Assembly: GCA_900542255.1 (NCBI GenBank)
Contig: UQMR01000071.1
Coordinates: forward strand, 1-11,974
Length of the DNA: 11,974 nt
Source of the DNA: an uncultured Porphyromonadaceae bacterium
Lineage (GTDB): Bacteria > Bacteroidota > Bacteroidia > Bacteroidales > Barnesiellaceae_A
Direction of reading: 5' to 3'
This document shows, piece by piece, positions 1 through 8,077 of the stretch. Within the stretch, counting starts at the first letter, position 1. The number at the start of each line of letters is the position of its first letter. The notes beneath the pieces were generated by a model that worked only from the letters and a program-made list of their open reading frames with translations, was not told the origin of the DNA and did no database searches. The translations under genes were made by a program, and so were the position numbers.

Positions 1-674
1 CCGTCGGCGGCAAGGGCTTCGCCCGTAACGGCGTTGATGCCCTCGAAGCGGGTGCAGTTGTAGTAGGTTACCTTGAAGTTGTCGGGCATGGGGAGGTTTT
101 CGTAAGCCCAGTCGGTGGTGACGACGCGCAGTTTCGCGAAGGGCCGTTTCAGGGTGATGGTTTCGTTGAAATTATTTCCTGCTGTGAGGTCCTGGGTGCC
201 GAAGTAGGCGTCGCGGCTCTCGTCGTTCATCTGTGCCGACAGGTCGTCGATGAGGACGATGTTGCGGAGGTCGGCGGTGTTGTAGTGCAGGTCGGCAGTG
301 TCGCCTTCGTTTACAAAGTCGGCCCAGGCTACGAGTTTATAGTTTTGTCCCGGGATGAGTCGCAGCTCGTAGGTTACCGGTTGGTAGCCCGTAGCGGCGA
401 TTTTTACCTGCGGGCTGATGATTTGCGTCTCGCCGGTCTCGTCGTAGACGGCGAGTTGGTAACGGAGGTCGTACATTGCCCAGTCGACGTTGCTGATACC
501 ACCCAATGCGCTGTTGCTTGTTTCGCTGACGGCGCGGGTGTTTAGCGCGTCGGGAGGGGTCAACGTCACGGTCATAACTTCGTTCCCATTGTTGTTGCTT
601 TTGTCGAGGATGTCGTTCTGGGTGCATCCCATAAGGCTTATAGCAGCCACTCCTACTAAAAATTTAGCTTTCAT
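1..674 (-). CDS. Fimbrillin-like surface lipoprotein (DUF6562-type), C-terminus cut off by window edge
   Basis: Only the first 224 codons are visible; the frame stays open to base 1. I read it directly from the ATG at 672-674, which is not the start of any long complete ORF. The N-terminus is a lipoprotein signal peptide: Lys at 2 and 4, a short hydrophobic stretch, and lipobox LMGC with Cys17. The product is therefore probably exported and lipidated, likely ending on the outer membrane. The mature part is beta-rich, with DLRYQLAVYDE at 69-79, YKLVAWADFV at 112-121, ADLHYNTADL at 127-136 and RPFAKLRVVTTD at 177-188. This pattern fits Bacteroidales DUF6562 and related fimbrillin-like lipoproteins; the family call is from memory. 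The start follows the upstream lipoprotein stop by 37 bases, with an A-rich leader and no strong Shine-Dalgarno, as is usual in Bacteroidetes. It is probably the third gene of the surface operon and may be a pilus stalk, tip or anchor subunit. The exact role cannot be read here. Confidence 0.75.
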   Translation of the reverse strand, partial: MKAKFLVGVAAISLMGCTQNDILDKSNNNGNEVMTVTLTPPDALNTRAVSETSNSALGGISNVDWAMYDLRYQLAVYDETGETQIISPQVKIAATGYQPVTYELRLIPGQNYKLVAWADFVNEGDTADLHYNTADLRNIVLIDDLSAQMNDESRDAYFGTQDLTAGNNFNETITLKRPFAKLRVVTTDWAYENLPMPDNFKVTYYNCTRFEGINAVTGEALAAD

Positions 675-711
675 AACTATCTGTAATTTTGAATGTTGAT
701 AATCTTTTTGT

Positions 712-1824
712 TTAATATGTCACTTCTACCACGTGTTCGCCCTCAAACTCTTCATTGATGCTTATGCCGCCGGAGCCACGTTCGAGTGTGAGGAATGGAC
801 CTCGTATGACGGTCTCTTTGTTGCGTTGTAACGGGATGTCGATGTCTTGGTAATGATTTATTTCGTTGCCATCTTTGTCGTATATGAAAAGGTCGGCCTT
901 TATGTGGTCTTCTTTGTCGGTGGAGACCAGTACATAGTCGTAGGCCAATGGTGTTTCCTGGCTTCCGCTTCTTGTGACCGGCAGCTGGGGCTGTGTGACG
1001 AATGTGCTTGCTTCTATGAAGCTGTTGGGCTGTTGGGTTGCCACGTTATAGCCGTTGCTGATGTATTGGCGGTATGTTACTTGTACCTGTATCTCATCGA
1101 GGCTGCCTCCTGCTGCCACGTACTCGTCGATGTCGGTGGCGTAGATTTTGTAGCGCCCCAAGGGGCGGTTGGTATATACGGGGATGTAGCCCTCGTCGGC
1201 TATATTGCGGGCGAGGCTCTCGTGGGAGTAGCACTTGATGATGGTGCGTCCTTGCTGTGAGGTGCTGCGGTCTACGGCAAAGTCGGTATACCCTGTTGCT
1301 GCGCTTTTGTGGTGGTTGACGCGCGGGGTGTGCCCCTCGGTGATGCTTATCGCCGTGAGACTTGCTGTTTGGTAGTGCCAGTCGGCCGGTTCTGCAGCCG
1401 GCACGTAGTCGGCCCATGTGAGGATGGTGTAGTCGCCATCGGGCAGCTCTATGTGCAGGGTGTCTTGTGGCGGGAGCATGTCTCTGGCTACGATTTTCTC
1501 TCGCCGGGCTACGATGTGTGTCGATGGTGAGCCGCGCAGGGCGTCGCGTTCTCCTTGGTGTACCTCTGCTACGAGGCGCATGGCGAGTCTTTCGTCGGCC
1601 GTGTATGGCTCGGCGCTCTCTTCGGCGAGCAGCTTCTCTTCCGATACGCCGTCTTTGCCGTATGTGAGTTCTTTGTAATATAGCGGGGCGCTGCGGTCGA
1701 CGTTGAGTTCTACGACGACGTGCGTGGTGACGGGATGCGGGTACTCGTGTATGGTGGCATCGCAGGCGTATAGTAGCAACAGCCCGCCTCCGATGAGTGT
1801 GGTGTGGAGTCTCTTGCGGTTCAT
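712..1824 (-). CDS. Surface lipoprotein related to fimbrillin/FimB-Mfa2/DUF5119-DUF6562-like proteins
   Basis: Predicted 370-residue exported lipoprotein. The start chosen is the ATG at 1822-1824. It gives a clear lipoprotein signal (basic NRKR, hydrophobic GGGLLLLY, lipobox LLYAC with Cys21) and has AGGAAA a few bases upstream. The longer in-frame start at 1977 would add 51 hydrophilic residues and overlap the preceding gene heavily, so I rejected it. The mature protein is beta-rich and shares landmarks with the next gene: DYTILTWADYV at 131-141, ADWHYQTASL at 147-156 and RPLGRYKIYATDIDEY at 220-235. The two look like tandem paralogues. It begins 4 bases after the DUF3575 gene stops, which indicates co-transcription and probably coupled translation. 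By analogy with Bacteroidales fimbrial loci, an anchor, tip or accessory subunit is likely. The exact Pfam assignment is uncertain, and no enzymatic motif is visible. Confidence 0.8.
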   Translation of the reverse strand: MNRKRLHTTLIGGGLLLLYACDATIHEYPHPVTTHVVVELNVDRSAPLYYKELTYGKDGVSEEKLLAEESAEPYTADERLAMRLVAEVHQGERDALRGSPSTHIVARREKIVARDMLPPQDTLHIELPDGDYTILTWADYVPAAEPADWHYQTASLTAISITEGHTPRVNHHKSAATGYTDFAVDRSTSQQGRTIIKCYSHESLARNIADEGYIPVYTNRPLGRYKIYATDIDEYVAAGGSLDEIQVQVTYRQYISNGYNVATQQPNSFIEASTFVTQPQLPVTRSGSQETPLAYDYVLVSTDKEDHIKADLFIYDKDGNEINHYQDIDIPLQRNKETVIRGPFLTLERGSGGISINEEFEGEHVVEVTY

Positions 1825-1828
1825 ATTG

Positions 1829-3157
1829 CTATTTTCCTTTCTTGCTTTTTGACGGTTTGGCCCATTTGTAGGAGAGGGTGATACCTGCTCGTGTGATGCC
1901 CCAGTACCATGCTTGTCCAGAGGTGAAGCGTGGTCCGTTGTCCCAATTACGGTATGCGTCGTAACTGTACTCGGCAAAGCCGAAGCCTATGTTGAACTCC
2001 AATCCCCAATGCCCGGTTTTGTCTAAGGGTAGGGCGTAGCCGTAGCTGAGACCCATTCCCCAAAGGGCATGGTTGGGGTCTTGATAGCGTGCGTAATCGT
2101 TGAGCGCAATGTTGAAGCCTACTATGTGAGTGTGCAAGCCTATGAAGTGCCCTTTCATGACGTCGCCTATCCACCACCGCACTTCGGGCTGTGTGGCGAG
2201 CAGCCTGATTTTACGGCGTGGCGTAAAGAGGTCGTAGGGTGAGTACCATACCGGAACGTCGAGTGAGAAGTGCTCCCATAGCTGAACTTCGAAGCCTAAG
2301 TTGGCGGTAAGTAGGGCTGTGAAGAGAAGGTTGTTTTTGATGGCAAAGACCCATTCTTTCGGCGGTGCTGCCGCGAAGGCTTGCGGTGCGGGGGCAAGTT
2401 CTGTACGGGGATAGTATGGTATTGCCAGTCGTGGTTGTTCTGCCGTGAGGGGGGTGGGGGTATCGTAGCAGACGATGACCATGCGTGCGTTGCGGAGTGG
2501 CGGGAATAGCTCGTGTATGATGCGATTCCACGTGCGGCCGCCGTCGATGGCTTTTATCTGTTGTTTCCTTTTTTCGGTATCGGGTTCTGTTGTTATGATG
2601 CGGAGGATGTTGTCGCGATGGGGGAATGTGGGGTCTTGTGTGAGTGTGGTTGTAAATGAATACCAGTCTTCTCCGAGATTCTCTATTCGGAGAAGGGTGT
2701 CGGGGATTTCTGTATTGTTGCGAAGGTATTGTGCGAGGGCTTGGGAGCGGTAGTCTCCTAAGTTCTTGTTCCATGCCGGAGGCCCTTCGGGCGATGCGCT
2801 GCCGCCTATCCATATGTAGGCGAGGTTTATCTCGGGCTCGTTTATGATTTTGTTTATGGTTGTTATGATGGAGTCGATGGGTTGGATGTTTTGCAGGTTG
2901 TATTTGTTGACCTTGAATATGACGGGAACCAAACTTGTGTTTGCATAGAAGAAGGCCGAGTCGATTTGGGTTGCGGGTAGGAAGGTTACGTAGGTGGGAT
3001 AGCCTGCGCGGTTGTAGATGCGGGCTTTGTAGGCAGCGGTATGTGTGTTGTTGTCTCTATCATTGTATGAAGAGGGCGTGGCATAACCATAAAGACTGCT
3101 CATCATGGTAATAGATATGATGATGGTTTGTAGAGAATGCCACACTATTTTTTTCAT
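1829..3157 (-). CDS. Outer-membrane protein with OmpA-like domain and C-terminal DUF3575 beta-barrel
   Basis: 442 residues and first gene of the surface operon. An N-terminal signal peptide (MKK, then hydrophobic residues to about 26, TMMSSLYGYA) has no lipobox cysteine, so it should be cut by signal peptidase I. Residues about 76-230 resemble an OmpA-like peptidoglycan-associated domain, including IWIGGSASPEG at 115-125 and N-x-x-LGDYRSQALAQYL at 130-145. A Pro/Ala-rich linker follows at about 240-268. Residues about 266-434 show the alternating aromatic and Gly-rich pattern of the DUF3575 barrel, for example WVFAIKNNLLFTALLTANLG at 269-288 and GHWGLEFNIGFGFAEY at 382-397. The short tail is Lys-rich. 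Such proteins sit in the Bacteroidales outer membrane and often neighbour fimbrillin-like genes, where they are thought to help assemble or anchor surface fibres; that role is inferred. The ATG lies about 25 bases from a predicted transcription start, which supports this start. Confidence 0.85.
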   Translation of the reverse strand: MKKIVWHSLQTIIISITMMSSLYGYATPSSYNDRDNNTHTAAYKARIYNRAGYPTYVTFLPATQIDSAFFYANTSLVPVIFKVNKYNLQNIQPIDSIITTINKIINEPEINLAYIWIGGSASPEGPPAWNKNLGDYRSQALAQYLRNNTEIPDTLLRIENLGEDWYSFTTTLTQDPTFPHRDNILRIITTEPDTEKRKQQIKAIDGGRTWNRIIHELFPPLRNARMVIVCYDTPTPLTAEQPRLAIPYYPRTELAPAPQAFAAAPPKEWVFAIKNNLLFTALLTANLGFEVQLWEHFSLDVPVWYSPYDLFTPRRKIRLLATQPEVRWWIGDVMKGHFIGLHTHIVGFNIALNDYARYQDPNHALWGMGLSYGYALPLDKTGHWGLEFNIGFGFAEYSYDAYRNWDNGPRFTSGQAWYWGITRAGITLSYKWAKPSKSKKGK

Positions 3158-3187
3158 ACCAGTAAATTGCTTGTTGATTGTTTGTCG

Positions 3188-3218
3188 TAAATATATGAAT
3201 ATAACAGTTTATTTTCAA
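3188..3218 (-). promoter_or_regulatory. Sigma-ABfr-type promoter of the surface/fimbria-like operon
   Basis: Read on the minus strand, TTG (3216-3218) is followed after exactly 20 bases by TATATTTA (3188-3195). This matches the Bacteroidetes housekeeping promoter (TTG or TTTG, 19-21 bases, TAnnTTTG) except for the last base of the -7 box. Transcription would start near 3180, giving a leader of about 24 bases before the DUF3575 protein ATG. The match is weaker than at lysS, and the region is AT-rich enough for chance matches, so this is a prediction. Confidence 0.5.
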
Positions 3219-3328
3219 GTTTTTGGTTATTCTTTTTTGTTTTTTTAAGAAATGGGTGTTTCGATGGTGTGTTTTGAGTATTTATTCCTGCTCGATATAT
3301 TATTTATATAAGCCGACCAATATATAAT

Positions 3329-3344
3329 TATAACAAGTGTTATA
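3329..3344. repeat. Short perfect inverted repeat TATAACA-AG-TGTTATA
   Basis: Two 7-base arms (3329-3335 and 3338-3344) are separated by two bases, forming an operator-like dyad about 110 bases upstream of the predicted surface-operon promoter. It could bind a dimeric regulator, but the region is so AT-rich that chance is a real alternative. Confidence 0.35.
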
Positions 3345-3526
3345 TTGTTTTATAGATATTTATTGTTATTTTGTGTATAAAATTCCTCTAATTGTTTTGT
3401 TTATATTGTATTTCAATGATTGGATAGTATAAAATATTTAACATTTATTATGTGATAGCTCTGTGCGATGAGGGGATGATGCGTGCATCTCTTGCGTGGT
3501 GTGTGCCATGGTGTTATGAAAATAAG

Positions 3527-3561
3527 CGGGGCTGTAATCGAATCGTTCGATTACAGCCCCG
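3527..3561 (-). terminator. Intrinsic terminator of the lysS-gpsA-pgi operon
   Basis: A perfect 16-bp inverted repeat (arms 3527-3542 and 3546-3561, 3-base loop) starts 57 bases after the pgi stop. On the minus strand it is followed by CTTATTTTC, a short T-rich tract, while the plus-strand side has no T run. Position and polarity fit termination of the pgi operon. Confidence 0.8.
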
Positions 3562-3584
3562 TAAGTTGGGAAGGATAGATGGCG

Positions 3585-3602
3585 CACCTTGTTTACAAGG
3601 TG
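3585..3602. repeat. Small hairpin CACCTTG-TTTA-CAAGGTG
   Basis: Perfect 7-bp arms with a 4-base loop in the 3' untranslated region of pgi, between its stop codon and the main terminator. On the plus strand it is followed by a pyrimidine tract ending in seven T (3614-3620). It could therefore stop antisense transcription heading into pgi, or protect the mRNA 3' end. The function is not established. Confidence 0.4.
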
Positions 3603-3618
3603 GCTCTCTTCTCTTTTT

Positions 3619-4962
3619 TTATAGGCGTTCTCTTATGGCTTTGCTCTCGGCTTCGTATCCGGGTTTGTTGAGCAGGGCGAACATGTTGCGCTTGTATGCT
3701 TCTACGCCGGGTTGGTTGAAGGGGTTTACGCCGAGTATGTAGCCGCTGATACCGCATGCTTTCTCGAAGAAGTAGATGAGTTGTCCCAAATAGCGTTCTG
3801 TGAGGGCGGGGATTTCTATTTTGAGGTTGGGTACTCCGCCATCGACGTGGGCTATTTGTGTGCCGAGCTCGGCCATTTTGTTGACTTCGTCGACGCGTTT
3901 GCCTGCAAGGTAGTTGAGTCCGTCGAGGTTATCGGTGTCGGCGGGTATTGTCACTTTGTACTGCATCTCTTTGACGGAGAGTACGGTCTCGAAGATGGTG
4001 CGCTCGCCTTCTTGTATCCATTGTCCCATGGAGTGGAGGTCGGTTGTGAAGTCGACCGCAGCGGGGAATATGCCGAGGTGGTCTTTGCCTTCGCTCTCGC
4101 CGTAGAGTTGTTTCCACCACTCGGCGAAGTAGTGCAGTTTGGGGTTGAAGTTGACGAGTATCTCGGTCTTTTTGCCGGCTTGGTATAGGGCGTTGCGTGT
4201 GGCTGCGTAGAGCATGGCGGGGTTTTGCTCGAAGGGGACGTCGGCGCCGCATGCTTTCTGCATGTCGCATGCTCCGGCAACGAGGGCACGGATGTCGAAC
4301 CCGGCTATGGCGATAGGCAGCAGGCCTACGGGGGTGAGTACCGAGAAGCGTCCGCCTACGTTGTCGGCGATGACGAAGGTTTTATAGCCTTCGGTATCGG
4401 CGAGTTTGCGTAGGGCGCCTTTGGCTGCGTCGGTAACGGCTATGATGCGGTGACCGGCTTCTTCTTTGCCTACTTGTTTCTCTAATTGCTCTTTGAGCAG
4501 GCGGAATGCGATGGCCGGCTCGGTGGTGGTGCCTGACTTGGAGATGACTACGATGCCGAATTGTTTGTCGGCCAGCAGGTTTTGCAGTTCGTAGAGGTAG
4601 TCTTCGCCTATGTTTTGTCCGGCAAACAGTACGATGGGGGCGTTGTGTTGTTTACGCAGGTGCTCGAAGCTGTCGGACATGGCTTCTATGACGGCTTTGG
4701 CTCCTAAGTAGCTGCCGCCTATGCCTATCACTACGACGATTTCGCAGCGTGATTGCAGGTTGCGGGCGGCTGTTTCTATTTCGGTGAGATTTGCATCGGT
4801 GATTTCGCCCGGCAGGTTGAGCCATCCGAGGAAGTCGTTTCCTAAGCCTGTTCCTTGGTGCAGTTGTTCCATTCCATTGGCTGCTTTCTCTTGCAGCCCG
4901 AATACTGTTTCCCGCGAGATTGTCCCGAGGGCTTTCTCAATGACCAAATTTATCTTTTCCAT
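3619..4962 (-). CDS. pgi: Glucose-6-phosphate isomerase
   Basis: Cytoplasmic enzyme interconverting glucose 6-phosphate and fructose 6-phosphate in glycolysis and gluconeogenesis. The 447-residue length is that of the short bacterial Pgi form. Visible motifs are the sugar-phosphate-binding [11 protein letters not shown] at 81-91, [10 protein letters not shown] at 141-150, the first PGI signature around [17 protein letters not shown] at 201-217, and the C-terminal signature [12 protein letters not shown] at 413-424. The expected catalytic residues are present: Glu289 in YGESEGK, His310 in LHSMGQW and Lys424. They align with Glu290, His311 and Lys425 of the Geobacillus enzyme. It is the last gene of the lysS-gpsA-pgi operon, beginning 25 bases after the gpsA stop, and is followed by a strong terminator. 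The protein looks intact with no missing motif. The ATG at 4960-4962 gives the normal family N-terminus. Confidence 0.97.
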   Translation of the reverse strand: MEKINLVIEKALGTISRETVFGLQEKAANGMEQLHQGTGLGNDFLGWLNLPGEITDANLTEIETAARNLQSRCEIVVVIGIGGSYLGAKAVIEAMSDSFEHLRKQHNAPIVLFAGQNIGEDYLYELQNLLADKQFGIVVISKSGTTTEPAIAFRLLKEQLEKQVGKEEAGHRIIAVTDAAKGALRKLADTEGYKTFVIADNVGGRFSVLTPVGLLPIAIAGFDIRALVAGACDMQKACGADVPFEQNPAMLYAATRNALYQAGKKTEILVNFNPKLHYFAEWWKQLYGESEGKDHLGIFPAAVDFTTDLHSMGQWIQEGERTIFETVLSVKEMQYKVTIPADTDNLDGLNYLAGKRVDEVNKMAELGTQIAHVDGGVPNLKIEIPALTERYLGQLIYFFEKACGISGYILGVNPFNQPGVEAYKRNMFALLNKPGYEAESKAIRERL

Positions 4963-4987
4963 TGTTGTTGTATTTGATGGTTTGTTT

Positions 4988-5986
4988 TTATAGGAATGTG
5001 TCGGCCATGCGGGCTATGGTTTTGTGTATCGATGCACGGCGGTAGAGGATGTCGTAGACGCAGTCGAGAATGGGCATGGGTACTTGGTACTTGGTGTTGA
5101 GCTCGTGCATGCACTTGGTGCCGTAGTAGCCCTCGGCAATCATGTCCATTTCTACTTGTGCCGATTTGACCGAGTATCCCCGGCCTATCATGGTGCCGAG
5201 GTTGTGGTTGCGGCTGAATCGTGAGTAGGATGTTACCAGAAGGTCTCCGAGGTATACGCTGTCGCTCATGTCGCGTGTTATCTCGGGTGAAACGGCGCTG
5301 AGGAAGTGTGACATCTCTTTCAGGGCGTTGGAGACGAGCATGGCCTGGAAGTTGTCGCCGTAGCGCATGCCGGAGCAGATGCCCGAGGCTATGGCGTAGA
5401 CGTTTTTCAGTACGGCGCAGTATTCGATGCCTATGACGTCTGTGGAGACGATGGAGCGCAGCTTGTTGCATGATAGTATGGAGGCGAAGCTGCGGGCTCG
5501 TTCTACGTCTTCGCAGGCTACCGTCAGGTAGGAGAGCCGCTCTAAGGCTACCTCTTCGGCGTGGCAGGGACCTCCGATGACGGCGACCATGTTGTATGGT
5601 ACGTTGTAGACTTGCTTGAAGTAGCTCGATACGACCAGATTTTCATCGGGGACTATGCCTTTGATAGCTGTGACGACGAATTTCCCTTCGAGGCTGGTGG
5701 TGAGCTTTTCGAGGTGCGATTTCAGGTATGGCGAGGGGGTCGCCAATACGAGGGTGTCGGCTTTGTCTACTATTTCGTTGATGTCGGAGCTGAATTCTAT
5801 CCGGTCGGGGTCGAAGGCTACGTCGGTGAGATAGGCGGGGTTATGCCCATCGCGCTTGAAGTCTTCGATGCGGTCGTCGCGGCGCATATACCATAGAATG
5901 TTTTCCTCGTTGTTGAGTACGAGTTTGGCAAGGGCTGTTGCCCAGCTGCCTCCTCCCATGATGGCTATTTTACCGGTTGGTTGCAT
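4988..5986 (-). CDS. gpsA: NAD(P)H-dependent glycerol-3-phosphate dehydrogenase
   Basis: Reduces dihydroxyacetone phosphate to sn-glycerol 3-phosphate in the cytoplasm, supplying the backbone for phospholipids. At 332 residues it is normal for GpsA. The N-terminal Rossmann fold is shown by [17 protein letters not shown] at 6-22 and [10 protein letters not shown] at 79-88. VVTAIKGI at 104-111 carries Lys109, and [10 protein letters not shown] at 138-147 is a variant of the usual GPSFAxE loop. The helical C-terminal domain has [17 protein letters not shown] at 187-203 with catalytic Lys194, [11 protein letters not shown] at 246-256, and SRNHNLG at 258-264 for phosphate binding. The start ATG is one base after the lysS stop (TAA-C-ATG), so translation is probably coupled. 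The Cys in the GPCHAEE loop, where Ser is usual, seems a mild family variant rather than a defect. Confidence 0.96.
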   Translation of the reverse strand: MQPTGKIAIMGGGSWATALAKLVLNNEENILWYMRRDDRIEDFKRDGHNPAYLTDVAFDPDRIEFSSDINEIVDKADTLVLATPSPYLKSHLEKLTTSLEGKFVVTAIKGIVPDENLVVSSYFKQVYNVPYNMVAVIGGPCHAEEVALERLSYLTVACEDVERARSFASILSCNKLRSIVSTDVIGIEYCAVLKNVYAIASGICSGMRYGDNFQAMLVSNALKEMSHFLSAVSPEITRDMSDSVYLGDLLVTSYSRFSRNHNLGTMIGRGYSVKSAQVEMDMIAEGYYGTKCMHELNTKYQVPMPILDCVYDILYRRASIHKTIARMADTFL

Positions 5987-5987
5987 G

Positions 5988-7724
5988 TTACTGTTGGTTT
6001 TTCGACTGTTCGATCCATGCGGATATTTCGTCGAGCGTAGGATTGGCTAAATTGAGTTTGTATTTTTTATTGATACCGCATAGCTCTTGGTGGAGCTTGG
6101 CGGGTTGTGCCTCGGCGAGTGTGCTTAGGGTGAGGTAGCCTGCTTTTTGCAGGGGGGCTACCCATTGTGCGGGTATGCCGGCTTGGGTGTAGGCTGCTTC
6201 ATTGTCGCGTTTCTGTACTTTCTCGGGACGCATTTGCGGGAATAGCAGTACTTCTTGTATGGTGCTTTGGTTGGTCATGAGCATGGCAAGACGGTCCATT
6301 CCGATGCCGATGCCGGCCGTGGGCGGCATGCCGTATTCGAGTGCCCGCAGGAAGTCTTGGTCGATGAACATGGCTTCGTCGTCGCCTTTTTCCGAGAGGC
6401 GGAGTTGCTCTTGGAAGCGTTCGCGCTGGTCGATGGGGTCGTTAAGCTCTGAGTAGGCGTTGGCGAGTTCCTTGCCGTTTACCATGAGCTCGAACCGTTC
6501 GGTCAGTTGCGGGTTTTCGCGGTGGCGTTTGGTGAGGGGCGACATCTCTATGGGGTAGTCGGTGATGAAGGTGGGTTGTATGTAGTTGCCTTCGCACTTG
6601 GCTCCGAATATTTCGTCGATGAGTTTTCCTTTGCCCATTGTTTCGTCAACTTCTATGCCGAGTTGCTTGCAGGTTTCCCGCAGCTGGTCTTCGTCCATAC
6701 CGCTGATGTCGATACCGGTGTGCTCGCGTATGGAGTCGAGCATGGTGACGCGTTTGTACGGGGCTTTGAAGCTGATTTTGTTTTCTCCTACCATGACCTC
6801 GGTGGTGCCGTTGACGGCGAGGCATATGTTCTCTAACATCTCCTCGGTGAATTTCATCATCCAGTTGTAGTCTTTGTAGGAGACGTACATCTCCATGACG
6901 GTGAACTCGGGGTTGTGCGAGCGGTCCATTCCTTCGTTGCGGAAGTCGCGCGAGAATTCGTAGACGCCTTCAAAGCCTCCGACGATGAGCCGTTTCAGGT
7001 ATAGCTCGTTGGCGATACGCAGGTATAGGGGTATGTCGAGTGCGTTGTGGTGTGTGATGAAGGGGCGTGCGGCGGCTCCGCCGGGGATGGCTTGGAGTAC
7101 CGGGGTGTCTACCTCGATGTAGCCGTGTGCATTGATGAACTCGCGCATGGCGTTGAACATCCGGGTGCGTTTCAGGAATATCTCTTTGACGCCTTCGTTG
7201 ACGATGAGGTCGACGTAGCGTTGCCGGTACCGCAGTTCGGGGTCGCTGAATGCGTCGTACACTACGCCGTCTTTGGTCTTGACGATGGGGAGGGGGCGCA
7301 GCGACTTGGAGAGGACTGTGAGCTTCTGGGCGTGGATGGTGATTTCGCCGGTTTGTGTGCGGAATACGTAGCCTTGGATGCCGACGAAGTCGCCTATGTC
7401 GAGTAGTTTCTTGAATATTGTGTTGTAGAGTTCTTTGTCTTCACCGGGACACAGGTCGTCGCGTGAGATGTATATTTGTATTCGGCCTTTGGAGTCTTTG
7501 AGTTCCATGAAGGAGGCTTTGCCCATGATGCGGCGGCTCATGATGCGTCCTGCTACGGATACTTCCCGCCGGGGTGCATCGTCGCTGAATGACTCTTTGA
7601 TTTCTGTCGTGTAGGCATTTACAGGGTATTCGGCGGCGGGGTATGGTTCTATGCCTGCGCGCCGCAGCTCTTCCATACTGTTGCGACGTATTATTTCTTG
7701 TTCGCTTAGTTCTAATGTGTTCAT
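5988..7724 (-). CDS. lysS: Lysyl-tRNA synthetase, class II, with C-terminal extension
   Basis: Attaches lysine to tRNA-Lys in the cytoplasm. I use the ATG at 7722-7724 (578 residues). It has AAAGG just upstream and lies about 20 bases below a near-consensus promoter. The longer start at 7778 lies inside that promoter and adds 18 atypical residues. Domains: OB-fold anticodon-binding domain about 55-137; class II catalytic core about 160-505, with RYRQRYVDL at 165-173, motif 2 [18 protein letters not shown] at 257-274, [15 protein letters not shown] at 416-430, and motif 3 [15 protein letters not shown] at 471-485. A typical bacterial LysS ends soon after about 500-505. Here about 70 more residues follow (508-578: [40 protein letters not shown]), which look like a small helical domain. 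I recall such tails in Bacteroidales LysS; their role is unknown to me. First gene of the operon with gpsA and pgi. Confidence 0.96.
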   Translation of the reverse strand: MNTLELSEQEIIRRNSMEELRRAGIEPYPAAEYPVNAYTTEIKESFSDDAPRREVSVAGRIMSRRIMGKASFMELKDSKGRIQIYISRDDLCPGEDKELYNTIFKKLLDIGDFVGIQGYVFRTQTGEITIHAQKLTVLSKSLRPLPIVKTKDGVVYDAFSDPELRYRQRYVDLIVNEGVKEIFLKRTRMFNAMREFINAHGYIEVDTPVLQAIPGGAAARPFITHHNALDIPLYLRIANELYLKRLIVGGFEGVYEFSRDFRNEGMDRSHNPEFTVMEMYVSYKDYNWMMKFTEEMLENICLAVNGTTEVMVGENKISFKAPYKRVTMLDSIREHTGIDISGMDEDQLRETCKQLGIEVDETMGKGKLIDEIFGAKCEGNYIQPTFITDYPIEMSPLTKRHRENPQLTERFELMVNGKELANAYSELNDPIDQRERFQEQLRLSEKGDDEAMFIDQDFLRALEYGMPPTAGIGIGMDRLAMLMTNQSTIQEVLLFPQMRPEKVQKRDNEAAYTQAGIPAQWVAPLQKAGYLTLSTLAEAQPAKLHQELCGINKKYKLNLANPTLDEISAWIEQSKNQQ

Positions 7725-7747
7725 GTTACCTTTATTCGTATTCACTG

Positions 7748-7779
7748 CAAAGATAATGCAAAAGCGTACAAAATGCAAA
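7748..7779 (-). promoter_or_regulatory. Consensus sigma-ABfr promoter for lysS-gpsA-pgi
   Basis: On the minus strand TTTG (7776-7779), a 20-base spacer, then TATCTTTG (7748-7755): a full match to the Bacteroidetes housekeeping promoter. The start would fall near 7740, leaving a leader of about 17 bases before the lysS ATG. It decides the lysS start codon, since the longer reading frame would begin within the promoter. Confidence 0.8.
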
Positions 7780-8040
7780 GTATATTTGGCATTTAGGCGT
7801 GTGAAATATTGCTTTGTGTTATTAATGGGTTGTTATTCCTAATTATAGGGGTTCGGTTATACAGGTTTGGGGTCTCTTTTCTCTTGTTTTGGGTTGTGTG
7901 GAGGCTGTGTCTGTTTCGTGGTGTGTGCGGCTGGGGTGTTTTGCGGCGATAAGTGTTTGTATATTATGTAGATGTGTTGCTTTTTCGTGGCGTGTGCACA
8001 CGTTTGCACGGCGTGATGGTGAAAAAACTCTCTTTTCTTC

Positions 8041-8071
8041 TTGTGTAGATTATGTTTGGGCGTTATCTTTG
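8041..8071 (+). promoter_or_regulatory. Sigma-ABfr promoter of the candidate small RNA
   Basis: TTG at 8041-8043, a 20-base spacer, then TATCTTTG at 8064-8071. The -7 box is identical to that of lysS and the spacing is the same. Transcription would begin about 5-9 bases downstream (about 8076-8080). No start codon with a credible frame follows, so the product is probably RNA. Confidence 0.7.
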
Positions 8072-8077
8072 CATCGT

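Larger units (their letters stand above)
3158..3618. other. Gene-free AT-rich spacer between surface operon and pgi
   Basis: 461 bases between the DUF3575 gene start and the pgi stop. The part next to the surface operon (about 3160-3450) is markedly AT-rich and holds the operon promoter and a short inverted repeat. The pgi side holds the operon terminator and a second small palindrome. I see no credible reading frame. The open frame at 3452-3742 on the plus strand runs antisense into pgi, has no leader and has an unlikely composition. Confidence 0.7.

Noticed and set aside
712..1977. Longer 421-residue version of the lipoprotein gene
   Set aside because: The extra 51 residues are hydrophilic, overlap the upstream gene and hide the lipoprotein signal peptide that begins at the internal ATG (1822-1824), which also has a better leader.
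3158..3450. Invertible (phase-variable) promoter
   Set aside because: No pair of long inverted repeats flanks the predicted promoter and no recombinase gene is in the window; only a short single dyad is present.
3452..3742. 96-residue plus-strand open frame
   Set aside because: It reads through the pgi terminator and antisense into pgi, with no promoter or family similarity that I can see.
5988..7778. 596-residue version of lysS
   Set aside because: Its ATG lies inside the consensus promoter at 7748-7779, so the transcript would not contain it. The ATG at 7722-7724 has a better leader and gives the usual family N-terminus.
7991..8002. 12-base palindrome CGTGTGCACACG as an operator
   Set aside because: It lies in low-complexity G/T-rich DNA about 40 bases upstream of the small RNA -33 box and has no second copy that I could find. 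It is noted only as a sequence curiosity.
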